A program made the position numbers and the translations under genes. A DNA stretch of 24,717 nt, from NCBI GenBank assembly GCA_002339125.1, contig DDJQ01000137.1:1-24717 (forward strand), in the 5' to 3' direction. Below, piece by piece: positions 7,733-15,830 of this stretch (within the stretch, counting starts at the first letter, position 1; every line of letters starts with the position of its first letter). Source of the stretch: Alteromonadaceae bacterium UBA2620. Lineage in GTDB: Bacteria; Pseudomonadota; Gammaproteobacteria; Enterobacterales; Alteromonadaceae. The notes beneath the pieces are model-generated. The model made no database searches, was not told where the DNA came from, and was given only the letters and a program-made list of their open reading frames with translations.

Positions 7733-8773
7733 TTAGCTGTTGCGTTTTAACTGGTCTTTTAAGTTAGGCGGGATCCCTTTAATCGTCAGCGTATCGGAAT
7801 CCGGGTGATAGATAATACGGTCACCCAGTAATTTACGGTCAAAACTCAGCGACACGCCGCCGCCCTGACCACTGAACTTCGCCAGTTGCCGAATTGCTGC
7901 CGGATCTGGCTGGACTTCCGGCTCAATGGGTGTTTCCAGCCCCTGGGTAAACTGGGCAAAGTCCCGCTGGTTGTCTTCATCACGGGGTAACTTTTCAGCC
8001 AGTTCGCTGATTCTTATGCTGTCACCGCTGTCTATCTGCTGTTTAAAGTAGTTAGAAACTTCGGTGCGATGTGCGGTTTTCTCTTCGGCATCCAGTCCTT
8101 CACTAGCCAGATAATTCTCTACTGAGCTTATCAGTTGTTTATTTTGCTGCTTCACATCAACCTTTTCTTCGCAGCCAACAAACTGCATGAAAAAGTCAGA
8201 AACCTTGCGGCCCATGCGCCCTTTTATAAAGCTCACATAACGCTGTTGTTCCGGCTGAATGCGGTATTGGGTTAAATCAATCCGCACCGCCAGTTGCATT
8301 TTAGCCAGATCCAAATGCTCACGGCTGTTAAGCTCCAGCTGTTGGTTGATCTCCACATGGGCCTTGGTGTTTAGTAAAGTAACCAGTAAGTACTGGGTGG
8401 CCAGATATTCATAATGCACAAACAGCACAAACCCGGTTTCTACCTGACCAGTATCAACCAGCGATTTCAGCAGCAGATCACCGGCGGTTTTGGTGAAAGG
8501 CACAAATACCGTGTCGCTGTCTGCAGGCGACGCTTCATGGTGGGCCGTGTAGCCGTTTAACGATTCAGCAAAGCTGGCATCTTCTTGTTCTGTTTCAATA
8601 AAATGTCCTACCCCTTTGCCCGGCTTACTCACAAAGGTGTGATGTAATTGCTGGCCCAGTTGTTCCAGCGCCGGCGTTACCGGCAGGCAGCCTTCGCGGG
8701 GGATCAGTTGCATTTTACCTTCGTTATTAACGATAAGCTGATGCACGACAAAATGATGAATCAATATACTCAT
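7733..8773 (-). CDS. yejK: Nucleoid-associated protein YejK (NdpA)
   Basis: A 346-residue protein similar in length to E. coli YejK (335) and starting with the family-typical MSILIHHFVVHQLI. Other family-like segments are the central VSFIKGRMGRKVSDFFMQFVG block and the C-terminal FDRKLLGDRIIYHPDSDTLTIKGIPPNLKDQL. YejK binds the nucleoid and has been reported to interact with topoisomerase IV and gyrase subunits. The divergent yejL-yejM pair next door is the same arrangement seen in enterobacteria, which supports the name. Confidence 0.95.
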   Translation of the reverse strand: MSILIHHFVVHQLIVNNEGKMQLIPREGCLPVTPALEQLGQQLHHTFVSKPGKGVGHFIETEQEDASFAESLNGYTAHHEASPADSDTVFVPFTKTAGDLLLKSLVDTGQVETGFVLFVHYEYLATQYLLVTLLNTKAHVEINQQLELNSREHLDLAKMQLAVRIDLTQYRIQPEQQRYVSFIKGRMGRKVSDFFMQFVGCEEKVDVKQQNKQLISSVENYLASEGLDAEEKTAHRTEVSNYFKQQIDSGDSIRISELAEKLPRDEDNQRDFAQFTQGLETPIEPEVQPDPAAIRQLAKFSGQGGGVSLSFDRKLLGDRIIYHPDSDTLTIKGIPPNLKDQLKRNS

Positions 8774-8826
8774 GAATTACCAGTGTCCAATTCGTTGATG
8801 AATGATGCAGTTTTTTGAATGAATGA

Positions 8827-8854
8827 TTGTTATCAGATGCACAACGATTATAAT
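8827..8854 (+). promoter_or_regulatory. Sigma-70-type promoter of yejL-yejM
   Basis: TTGTTA at 8827-8832 and a perfect TATAAT at 8849-8854 are separated by 16 bases, giving an expected transcript start near 8861. The leader carries a good ribosome binding site AAGAGG (8899-8904), six bases before the yejL ATG. Confidence 0.7.
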
Positions 8855-8910
8855 CGCTTTATTGCCAAAAACTTTGCTTTTTCAAGCGATTTAACGATAA
8901 GAGGCGTAAA

Positions 8911-9132
8911 ATGCCCCAACAAAGCCGATACAGTGATGCTGAATTCGAACGTCTGATGAACGACGTTATTATGGTACTAGAAAAACACGGTGCAAGTCGT
9001 GATCTTTCTTTAATGGTACTGGGAAATGTAATTTCTCATATTTTTGAGCATCAGGTCCCCCCTGCCAATCGCGAAGCGATGGTTGAACAGTTTGCCAGCG
9101 TGCTGGTAAAAAGCGTGAAAGGAACGGCCTGA
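8911..9132 (+). CDS. yejL: YejL (DUF1414) small protein
   Basis: A 73-residue protein matching the YejL/DUF1414 family in length (E. coli 75 residues), sequence style (PQQSRYSDAEFERLMNDVI, then a segment with VLEKHGASRDLSLMVLGN) and position between yejK and yejM. Function is unknown. The AAGAGG ribosome binding site six bases upstream fixes the start. The yejM start follows the stop by five bases, so the two are co-translated. Confidence 0.93.
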   Translation: MPQQSRYSDAEFERLMNDVIMVLEKHGASRDLSLMVLGNVISHIFEHQVPPANREAMVEQFASVLVKSVKGTA

Positions 9133-9137
9133 CCCCC

Positions 9138-10652
9138 ATGATTTTAGCAGAATCCCCAAGGCGTCAACGGGTAACAAAACTGGTTAACTGGGGTCACTGG
9201 TTTGCACTGGCGAATATCGTCATTGCCATTATTATCGCCTCTGTGTTTGTTATCTCTTCACCGGCGCCGGGTACGGTACTGGGTACCTTTTACCTGTTTG
9301 CAAACTGGTTCGGGCACATCAGCTTTCTAACCTTTTTTGGGTTTGTGATATTTATTCTGCCGCTGTGCTACCTGGATGTTTCCCAGCGCGTAATAAAAAC
9401 CATTGCCTCCGCAGTGTCAGCTCTGGGGCTGGCGTTAATGGCCTTTGATGCGCTGCTATATAACCGCACCGGTTTTCATTTAAGTCATAACTCCGCCTAT
9501 CTGATAAAAAACGAAGCCGAAGCCCAGCTGTTTCAGTTTGGCTGGCAACAGTTTTTGTATCTGTTGCTGTTGTTTGTGGTGTGGTTTGGTTTTCAGTTGA
9601 TCCTGGCTAACGCCGTCTGGAAACGTATCGACCGTTTAATGCACTATCGCATTGGCCGCCGGGTGGTGAGCTTTTTTGTGGTGTGTTTTGTGTCTGGCCA
9701 CGCTATTCACGTCTGGGCCGATGCCCAGCTCTATCAGCCAATTATCAAACAGGACAACATGTTTCCGTTGTCCTATCCGGCGACGGCAAAAACCACTATG
9801 TCACGCTACGGCCTGCTGGATATCGAACGCTACGAACAGCGCAAGCAATTGCAGTTTGACCCGGACATTCATCAGGTTAATTACCCGTCGGATCCGGTGT
9901 ATTGCGCGTTGGAGCCTCAAAGACAAGCGCTGTTATTGGTGCAGATTGACGACGCGGATATCAGCCAGGCGATGAAAGAAGCGGACCTTCGCCATATCGA
10001 CAACTACTTCACCACTTCTACTACTATGGGCGGCTTAATCACCAGTACCCTGTATGGCGTGCCAGAGCTTTACCAGCAAAGCCTGAAGACCACCCAACCG
10101 GTATTGTTTGGTTTAAGTGATGCCTATGGCCTGAGCACAGAGCTATACGCCAGCTCAGACGCTCAGCTTAAAGCGCAGTTTACCGAACTTAACTTTAGTG
10201 AGCGGTTAACCGGCTCAGCCAATATTGTGGTGGCCTTTGCCGACGGCGGTGCACTCACCCGTTTACTACAGCGCAGCGATTTAACCAACACTCTGGTGAT
10301 GGTGGCGACGGGTTATCAGCAATCCAAAGGCACGCTGTATACCAATTTAGCGGTTAACAGTGAACTGGCCAGTACCGAAGACCTGGTCCCAACCCTGCTC
10401 AATGCAATGGGTTGTAGCGCGCCTTCACAGTTTTACTCCACCGGTCAGAACCTGCTATCACCAAAGCGCGATTGGTTAGTCAGTACCTCTGGTGAGAAGA
10501 TTGTGGTGTTCTTCAACGACCAGCGTATCGACGTATTAAGTAACGGTGGTTACGATATCACGTATATCAGCAATGAGATGCGCAGCGACGATGCGCTGAA
10601 TGTTGATTTACTCAGCCGGGCCATTAAACACCTCACCCGGTTCTCACAGTAA
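9138..10652 (+). CDS. yejM: YejM/PbgA (LapC) inner-membrane protein, shortened periplasmic domain
   Basis: A 504-residue protein with about five N-terminal membrane segments (near residues 16-37, 45-70, 77-100, 128-155 and 170-190) and a periplasmic alkaline-phosphatase/sulfatase-like domain. FPLSYPATAKTTMSRYGLLD after the last membrane segment matches the E. coli linker closely. E. coli YejM has 586 residues and regulates LPS synthesis through LapB and LpxC degradation while sensing periplasmic LPS. The missing ~80 residues fall in the periplasmic domain: the first strand reads LLLVQIDDADIS instead of a VDGLN-type motif, and the segment corresponding to the E. coli SHGHLQVPLVIHWPG region is absent. 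The C-terminal end (ELASTEDLVPTLLNAMGCS, YSTGQNLLSPKRDW) is preserved, so the protein is internally compacted, not truncated. Confidence 0.88.
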   Translation: MILAESPRRQRVTKLVNWGHWFALANIVIAIIIASVFVISSPAPGTVLGTFYLFANWFGHISFLTFFGFVIFILPLCYLDVSQRVIKTIASAVSALGLALMAFDALLYNRTGFHLSHNSAYLIKNEAEAQLFQFGWQQFLYLLLLFVVWFGFQLILANAVWKRIDRLMHYRIGRRVVSFFVVCFVSGHAIHVWADAQLYQPIIKQDNMFPLSYPATAKTTMSRYGLLDIERYEQRKQLQFDPDIHQVNYPSDPVYCALEPQRQALLLVQIDDADISQAMKEADLRHIDNYFTTSTTMGGLITSTLYGVPELYQQSLKTTQPVLFGLSDAYGLSTELYASSDAQLKAQFTELNFSERLTGSANIVVAFADGGALTRLLQRSDLTNTLVMVATGYQQSKGTLYTNLAVNSELASTEDLVPTLLNAMGCSAPSQFYSTGQNLLSPKRDWLVSTSGEKIVVFFNDQRIDVLSNGGYDITYISNEMRSDDALNVDLLSRAIKHLTRFSQ

Positions 10653-10667
10653 TCATATAATAAATAG

Positions 10668-10696
10668 ACCCACCTTCGTTAGAAAGTGGGTTTTTT
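10668..10696 (+). terminator. Intrinsic terminator of yejL-yejM
   Basis: ACCCAC (10668-10673) pairs with GTGGGT (10686-10691); the stem continues past one mismatch with TT/AA and is followed by a run of six T. It starts 16 bases after the yejM stop codon. Confidence 0.85.
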
Positions 10697-10735
10697 ATTA
10701 CTTACTGAATATTATCGAAGAAAGAACAAACTTTT

Positions 10736-10889
10736 GCCCTTCTTCAGTGTTGTCATCGTCACTGGCATACATAGCAAACCAAAAGAAGCATCATGGATGA
10801 GGATTCAGTCGATGCGGCACAAGGATGTGCCGTCATTGACGGTCTGGTTTGCTCTGCCAGGGACGATGACGTTTTTCACTGATAAGGGC
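10736..10889. repeat. 154-base imperfect palindrome (hairpin or MITE-like element)
   Basis: The left arm 10736-10780 and right arm 10846-10889 are reverse complements with small interruptions. Pairing blocks are GCCCTT with AAGGGC, CAGTG with CACTG, GTCATCGTC with GACGATGAC, CTGGCA with TGCCAG, and GCAAACC with GGTTTGC; only one mismatch and short bulges separate the last three. The centre carries its own hairpin: CGGCACA (10815-10821), loop AGGA, TGTGCCG (10826-10832), extended past a one-base bulge by CAT/ATG and GAC/GTC. No open frame of note crosses it. It lies in a gene-free gap after the yejM terminator. It may be a non-autonomous repeat element or a structured RNA. It is not an attC site (no fitting core motifs). 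Confidence 0.75.
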
Positions 10890-10894
10890 TGCGG

Positions 10895-10958
10895 GGAGTC
10901 CAGAGTGGTTCACGGTCACCGGGTCGCACAACACCCTCTGGTCGCTGTCGGCGACTCC
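10895..10958. repeat. Second nested inverted repeat next to the palindrome
   Basis: GGAGTC (10895-10900) can pair with GACTCC (10953-10958). Directly inside it, CAGAG (10901-10905) pairs with CTCTG (10936-10940), and past a one-base bulge GGT (10907-10909) pairs with ACC (10933-10935). A competing small hairpin GTCGC/GCGAC occupies 10941-10955. It begins six bases after the large palindrome and may belong to the same element. Confidence 0.5.
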
Positions 10959-11069
10959 GACAACAATCGGTAAACATCTTTCTATGCTTCCATTACTGCA
11001 CGGTTACTCCATTTCCTGTAAAGATAACCACCTACCAAAGCAGGCGGTTGATTTCTCTTGAAGAAAGTC

Positions 11070-11960
11070 TTAGTCCTTTGCAAACAGTTTAAAGATACTT
11101 GAAAAGTCTTTATCGGCGTTATTGCCCTGCCCCTGATGCAGTCGATACAGCGCCTGTGCCGCAGAGGCCATAGGTGTAGCTGCGCCAACCTGTGCAGAGG
11201 TATCCATGGCTAAAGTCAGATCTTTATTCATCAGTTTAACCATAAAGCCGCCCTGATAATCATTGCTCGATGGCACGTTATCCATCACTCCCGGGCAAGG
11301 ATTGTATTTTTGTAATGTCCAGTTGCAGCCCGAGCTTTGCAGCATAATGTCTGACATCACTTTGGGGTCGAGGCCATTAGCAATGGCCAGTTGCAGTGCT
11401 TCGGACGTGCCTGCCATCAATACCGACAACAACATATTGTTGCAGACTTTGGCAATTTGCCCGGCCCCCAGATCACCGGCTCTGAACAGGTTTGCCCCCA
11501 TCATCGACAGCACCGGCCTTGCCCGTTCAACATCTGCTTCCTTACCGCCCATAATAAACGTCAGCGTGCCGGCAGCTGCACCGCCAACGCCACCGGACAC
11601 CGGCGCATCAATAAAGGCAATGCCTGCCCGCTTAGCCTGCTCTCCCACCGCGATTGCACTTTGCGCATCAATGGTACTGCAGTCGATCAGCAATGCGCTT
11701 TTATCAACATGAGCAAGCAAACCGTCTTCGCCCAGATAAAGGGATTTAACATGGGCTGCGGCGGGTAACATGGTTACCACTACATCAGCGCCAGCTACCG
11801 CTTCCTGCGGTGAGCCTGCTTTGTGTGCTCCGGCTGCTACCAATGCATCAACTGCTTCGGGCATCAGATCGAACACCGTAACATGCTGATTATGTTTTAA
11901 CAGGTTGCGGGTCATTGGCCCGCCCATATTACCCAATCCGATAAAGGCAATTTGTGTCAT
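11070..11960 (-). CDS. mmsB: 3-Hydroxyisobutyrate dehydrogenase
   Basis: A 296-residue NAD-dependent enzyme that oxidises 3-hydroxyisobutyrate to methylmalonate semialdehyde in valine breakdown. The Rossmann motif GLGNMGGPM starts at residue 8, and the residue after the second strand is acidic (D31), favouring NAD over NADP. The substrate motif DAPVSGGVGG (118-127) and the catalytic lysine K171 in GAGQIAKVCNN are present. It is the last gene of the operon, two bases after the hydrolase stop codon, and its product feeds the MmsA enzyme encoded by the first gene. Confidence 0.94.
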   Translation of the reverse strand: MTQIAFIGLGNMGGPMTRNLLKHNQHVTVFDLMPEAVDALVAAGAHKAGSPQEAVAGADVVVTMLPAAAHVKSLYLGEDGLLAHVDKSALLIDCSTIDAQSAIAVGEQAKRAGIAFIDAPVSGGVGGAAAGTLTFIMGGKEADVERARPVLSMMGANLFRAGDLGAGQIAKVCNNMLLSVLMAGTSEALQLAIANGLDPKVMSDIMLQSSGCNWTLQKYNPCPGVMDNVPSSNDYQGGFMVKLMNKDLTLAMDTSAQVGAATPMASAAQALYRLHQGQGNNADKDFSSIFKLFAKD

Positions 11961-11962
11961 GA

Positions 11963-13078
11963 TTATTCTCCGGATAGTGTTAGCGGGGATTGCTCCCAGG
12001 GGCTGGTAAAGTGCAGTTCAACAACATCTTCAGAGACGCTGTCTACATTGGCAAAGCGCCATTTGGGCTGTTTATCCTTGTCGATAAGTAACGCTCTGAC
12101 GCCTTCGGCAAATTCGCCGGACTCGGCGCAGCGGCATGACATAATAAGTTCCATCTCAAAACATTCAGCCAACGAAAGCGATTTACCCCGCCGAATTTGC
12201 TCCCAGACCAGGTGCATGGTGATCGGCGAACCTTTATTAAGCGAATGCTGCGCTTTACTCAGCCACTCATCCTCGGCAGACGGCATGGCCAGTATCGCCT
12301 TTACCGCCTCACTGGCGCTTATGCAGCCCTGCAGGGCCTCATCAATACTGTGCTGATGAGCGGCTAGTTGTGCCTCAGGCCGCTCATCGGCGCTTAGTTG
12401 GTAACGCTCACATAGCTTATCTAACTGAGCAGTCACCTGCCCGTCCTGCCACTGAGTGTCACCAAGCGCTTGTAGCAGTGAAGGCAAAAACTCATTAGCC
12501 ATGATGTAGTCGCCTAAACCAATAAACAGTCCGTCAGCCGCGTTTAACGACGCCCCTGTCAACCCGGCGAATAGCCCGCTCTGACCCGGCGCGCGGGACA
12601 GAAAATAGCTTGCCCCGACATCGGGATACAAACCAATGGTAATTTCAGGCATGGCCAGCCTGGATGAAGCGGTCAATAACCGATGGCTGGCACCAGCTAA
12701 CAGGCCGATACCACCGCCCATCACAATCCCTTCGCCCCAGGCAATAATCGGTTTATCGTAGGTGTGAATGGTGTAATCAAGACGGTATTCAGTGGTAAAA
12801 AATTCAGCGATAAACGCTGGGATCTGATCAACTGCCGACTGCATAGCCTGATACATGGAGACAATGTCGCCGCCAGCACAAAATGCCTTGGGGCCACTGC
12901 CGCTTATCACCACCATTAGCACTGAGTCATCCGTTCGCCAGGCATCCAGTTGCTGCTGCATCGCCATGGCCATATCCAGATCCAACGCGTTAAGCGCCTT
13001 CGGCTTATTTAACTGCAGATGACCAATCCGGCGTCCACAGCGGGTCGGAATAACACTGCTCTGTAGTTTATCTGTCAC
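11963..13078 (-). CDS. 3-Hydroxyisobutyryl-CoA hydrolase (crotonase superfamily)
   Basis: A 371-residue member of the crotonase superfamily, about 100 residues longer than an ordinary enoyl-CoA hydratase and of the size expected for HIBCH. The oxyanion-hole regions (KAFCAGGDIVSMY and WGEGIVMGGGIGL) and the HIBCH-typical MPEITIGLYPDVGASYFLSR are present. The C-terminal extension RCAESGEFAEGVRALLIDKD also fits. It frees 3-hydroxyisobutyrate from its CoA ester, the step before MmsB. It lies nine bases after the acyl-CoA dehydrogenase gene. Databases often label such genes enoyl-CoA hydratase/isomerase; the length and context favour the hydrolase. Confidence 0.9.
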   Translation of the reverse strand: MTDKLQSSVIPTRCGRRIGHLQLNKPKALNALDLDMAMAMQQQLDAWRTDDSVLMVVISGSGPKAFCAGGDIVSMYQAMQSAVDQIPAFIAEFFTTEYRLDYTIHTYDKPIIAWGEGIVMGGGIGLLAGASHRLLTASSRLAMPEITIGLYPDVGASYFLSRAPGQSGLFAGLTGASLNAADGLFIGLGDYIMANEFLPSLLQALGDTQWQDGQVTAQLDKLCERYQLSADERPEAQLAAHQHSIDEALQGCISASEAVKAILAMPSAEDEWLSKAQHSLNKGSPITMHLVWEQIRRGKSLSLAECFEMELIMSCRCAESGEFAEGVRALLIDKDKQPKWRFANVDSVSEDVVELHFTSPWEQSPLTLSGE

Positions 13079-13087
13079 CGTTTTCTC

Positions 13088-14242
13088 CTAAACAAGTTCG
13101 CTGCCTTCCTGCAGCACGCTTCGACTGATAATTAAGCGCATAATTTCGTTGGTACCTTCGAGAATCTGATGGACCCGAACGTCCCGCACATGGCGCTCCA
13201 GCGGATATTCTTTAATGTACCCGTAACCACCATGAATCTGCAGTGCTTCGTTACATACCGTAAAGCCTACATCGGTGGCAAAACGTTTTGCCATGGCACA
13301 ATAAGCCGTGGCCTGGGGATCCTGCTCATCAAGCTTGAATGCTGCAAGCCGCACTAACTGCCGGGCCGCAACCAGTTCGGTTGCCATATCGGCCAGTTTA
13401 AATTGCAGCGCCTGAAATGCTGCCAGAGGCTTACCAAACTGTTGTCGCTCATGCATGTAATCGCGGGCGGTATTTAACGCCTGTTGCGCCGTACCAATAG
13501 AACAGGTAGCAATATTAATCCGGCCGCCATCGAGCCCTTTCATCGCAAACGTAAATCCCTGTCCTTCCTCACCGAGCAAATGACTGGCCGGAATACTGAC
13601 ATTATCAAAGGTAATCATCCGCGTGGGCTGGGCATTCCAGCCCATTTTCTCTTCTGGCTTACCGTAACTGATACCCGCAGCGTCTGCAGGTACCGCGAAC
13701 GCAGAAATCCCTTTCGCACCATTATTGGCTGTGCGGGCCATCACGATGAGCAAGTCAGTGCTGCCTGCCCCGGAAATAAAGACTTTGCTGCCAGACAGCA
13801 AATAATGATCACCCTGCCGCTCTGCTTTGGTGGTTAAGCTGGCGGCATCAGAACCGGCCCCTGGTTCAGTTAAACAATAGGAAGCCAGCTTATTGCCGCT
13901 AACCAAATCCGGTAACCAGGTTTCTTTCACCGACGCCTGGCCATAAGACGCCAGCATCCAGGTGGCCATATTATGAATCGTTAGCATGGCCGTGGTAGCC
14001 GTACAGCCCATGGCCAGTTGCTCAAAAATAATCGATGCATCCAGGCGGCTGAGACCCAGCCCGCCGTCTTCTTCCGGGGTATACAGACCGCAGAACCCCA
14101 ATTCACCGGCCTGACGTAAGGTGTCAACCGGAAAGGTGTGGTCTTTATCCCACTGCGCGGCGTATGGCGCCAGCGCCTGTCTGGCAAACTGTGCTGCCAC
14201 ATCGGCAAAGGCCTGTTGATCTTCGTTTAGATTAAAATCCAC
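13088..14242 (-). CDS. Acyl-CoA dehydrogenase, probably isobutyryl-CoA dehydrogenase
   Basis: A 384-residue FAD flavoenzyme of full family length. It shows the FAD/substrate block YCLTEPGAGSDAASL, SGSKVFISGAG, the YMHERQQFGKPLAAFQALQF segment and the C-terminal QILEGTNEIMR, where E362 is the expected catalytic base. Operon position between mmsA and the HIBYL-CoA hydrolase indicates isobutyryl-CoA as substrate, giving methacrylyl-CoA; a wider short-branched-chain range is possible. Electrons should pass to ETF. The gene starts 11 bases after the mmsA stop codon. Confidence 0.92.
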   Translation of the reverse strand: MDFNLNEDQQAFADVAAQFARQALAPYAAQWDKDHTFPVDTLRQAGELGFCGLYTPEEDGGLGLSRLDASIIFEQLAMGCTATTAMLTIHNMATWMLASYGQASVKETWLPDLVSGNKLASYCLTEPGAGSDAASLTTKAERQGDHYLLSGSKVFISGAGSTDLLIVMARTANNGAKGISAFAVPADAAGISYGKPEEKMGWNAQPTRMITFDNVSIPASHLLGEEGQGFTFAMKGLDGGRINIATCSIGTAQQALNTARDYMHERQQFGKPLAAFQALQFKLADMATELVAARQLVRLAAFKLDEQDPQATAYCAMAKRFATDVGFTVCNEALQIHGGYGYIKEYPLERHVRDVRVHQILEGTNEIMRLIISRSVLQEGSELV

Positions 14243-14253
14243 TGACTGTCTCC

Positions 14254-15744
14254 CTAGCGTAAATTAATCGTCAGGTTCGGGCCAGCGGGAATGCTGTCTT
14301 CCGGCCAGCGCGAAGTGATGGTTTTGGTTTCGGTATAAAAACGCACGGCCTGCTTACCGTAGGCATGCAGATCGCCGAAGAAGGAGTTTTTCCAGCCGGT
14401 AAATGAAAAGAATGGCAGCGGCACGGGAATGGGCACATTAATACCTACCTGACCCACACTGACTTCAGACTGATATTTACGCGCGGCAGCACCACTGGCG
14501 GTGAAAATCGAAGTACCGTTACCGTAAGGGTTGTCGTTTACAATAGCCAGCGCTTCATCCAGTGAATCCACGCACAGGCAGCACAGCACCGGGCCGAAAA
14601 TCTCTTCCTGGTAAATGCGCATAGTGGTCGTCACATCACTGAATACCGTGGGGCCTATCCAATGACCTTGTTCATAGCCTTCAACTGTGCATTCTGAGCC
14701 ATCTACCAGACAGGTAGCGCCTTCTTCTTTGCCAGACTGAATGAGACCCAGCACGCGCTCTTTAGCAGCATTACTGATAAGCGGCCCGAAGCCAGCTTCT
14801 TTATCATCCCATACGCCGGGTTTCACTTCGGCGATGGCACTGGCCAGTTCGTCAATCCACTGTTTTGCATCGCCGACAAATACGGCGACCGAAATAGCCA
14901 TACAGCGCTGTCCGGCAGCGCCTACCGAAGCACCAACCAGGTTATTGATCACATGCTGTTTATTAGCGTCAGGCATTACTACGGTATGGTTCTTGGCACC
15001 GGCGAAACACTGGGCGCGTTTCATATTAGCGGTCGCCGTCTGATAAACGTGTTTACCTACCGGTACTGAGCCAACAAAAGAAACCGCTGCGATATCCGGG
15101 TGATTAAGCAATTGGTCAACCCGCTCACGACCGCCGTGAACCACATTCAGCACACCGGCCGGCGCACCGGCTTCCATGAATAATTCGGCCAGTAATACCG
15201 GTGTTTGCGGATCCTGTTCGGAAGGTTTGAGCACAAAAGTGTTGCCACACACCACCGCAAGCGGGAACATCCATAATGGGATCATGGCCGGAAAATTAAA
15301 TGGCGTAATGCCCAGGCAAACACCGAGAGGCTGAATAACGCTGTACGTATCAATGCCCCGGGCAACGTTTTCTACCGTTTCGCCCATCATCATACTGGGC
15401 GCATTCATGGCCTGTTCAACCACCTCAATACCGCGCCAGACATCGCCCATGGCGTCATCAAACACTTTGCCGGTTTCACTGGCAAGGACTTTAGCAATGC
15501 GCTCCTGCTCACGCTTAAGGATGGCCTGATAACGCATCATCACCCGCGCACGCTCTGTTACGGGCACATTTTTCCAGCTGTTAAAGGCGTTTTTAGCGGC
15601 AGCTACTGCTTGTTCGGTTTCTTCTGCTAATGCATCCGGTACGCGGGCGATCACGTCGCCGCTGGCAGGATTGGTGACATCAATCATGAGTTCACTGGCG
15701 GAAGATCGGAACTCGCCATCGATTAATAGTTTAACGTTTTGCAT
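14254..15744 (-). CDS. mmsA: Methylmalonate-semialdehyde dehydrogenase (CoA-acylating)
   Basis: A 496-residue aldehyde dehydrogenase superfamily enzyme of typical length. GITPFNFPAMIPLWMFPLA, FVGSVPVGKHVY and the catalytic GQRCMA (C281) are characteristic of the MmsA/IolA group, which makes propionyl-CoA from methylmalonate semialdehyde, NAD and CoA. It is the first gene of the valine operon, so transcription should start in the 209-base region before it, where a palindromic operator candidate lies 51 bases upstream of the start codon. Propionyl-CoA disposal genes are not in the window. Confidence 0.95.
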   Translation of the reverse strand: MQNVKLLIDGEFRSSASELMIDVTNPASGDVIARVPDALAEETEQAVAAAKNAFNSWKNVPVTERARVMMRYQAILKREQERIAKVLASETGKVFDDAMGDVWRGIEVVEQAMNAPSMMMGETVENVARGIDTYSVIQPLGVCLGITPFNFPAMIPLWMFPLAVVCGNTFVLKPSEQDPQTPVLLAELFMEAGAPAGVLNVVHGGRERVDQLLNHPDIAAVSFVGSVPVGKHVYQTATANMKRAQCFAGAKNHTVVMPDANKQHVINNLVGASVGAAGQRCMAISVAVFVGDAKQWIDELASAIAEVKPGVWDDKEAGFGPLISNAAKERVLGLIQSGKEEGATCLVDGSECTVEGYEQGHWIGPTVFSDVTTTMRIYQEEIFGPVLCCLCVDSLDEALAIVNDNPYGNGTSIFTASGAAARKYQSEVSVGQVGINVPIPVPLPFFSFTGWKNSFFGDLHAYGKQAVRFYTETKTITSRWPEDSIPAGPNLTINLR

Positions 15745-15794
15745 TACCGTTTATTCTCTGTCGTTAGTTTTATCCTAACGCTATAGCATGACTC

Positions 15795-15808
15795 CGTTTA
15801 CGTAAACG
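15795..15808. promoter_or_regulatory. Perfect palindromic operator candidate (LiuR-like) before mmsA
   Basis: CGTTTACGTAAACG is a perfect 14-base palindrome 51 bases upstream of the mmsA start. The offset reading TTTACGTAAACGTAAG (15797-15812) resembles, from memory, sites of the MerR-family regulator LiuR that controls branched-chain amino acid degradation in gammaproteobacteria. The regulator gene is not in the window, so the assignment is inferred from sequence and context. Confidence 0.55.
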
Positions 15809-15830
15809 TAAGGAGGCGTGAAAGCTGAGT

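Larger units (their letters stand above)
10697..11069. other. Gene-free gap between yejM and mmsB
   Basis: No convincing gene lies here on either strand. The short frames that cross it have no ribosome binding site or family resemblance. The gap holds the two inverted-repeat structures described separately. At 11026-11049 AACCACC and GGCGGTT form a stem with one G-U pair on the minus strand, followed there by ATCTTT; it could be a weak terminator for the mmsA-mmsB operon. Confidence 0.6.

Noticed and set aside
10736..10889. Palindrome as an integron attC site
   Set aside because: No RYYYAAC/GTTRRRY core pair at its ends, no integrase gene and no cassette array.
10600..10973. Two short plus-strand open frames after yejM
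   Set aside because: They run through the terminator and palindrome, have no ribosome binding site and no recognisable protein features.
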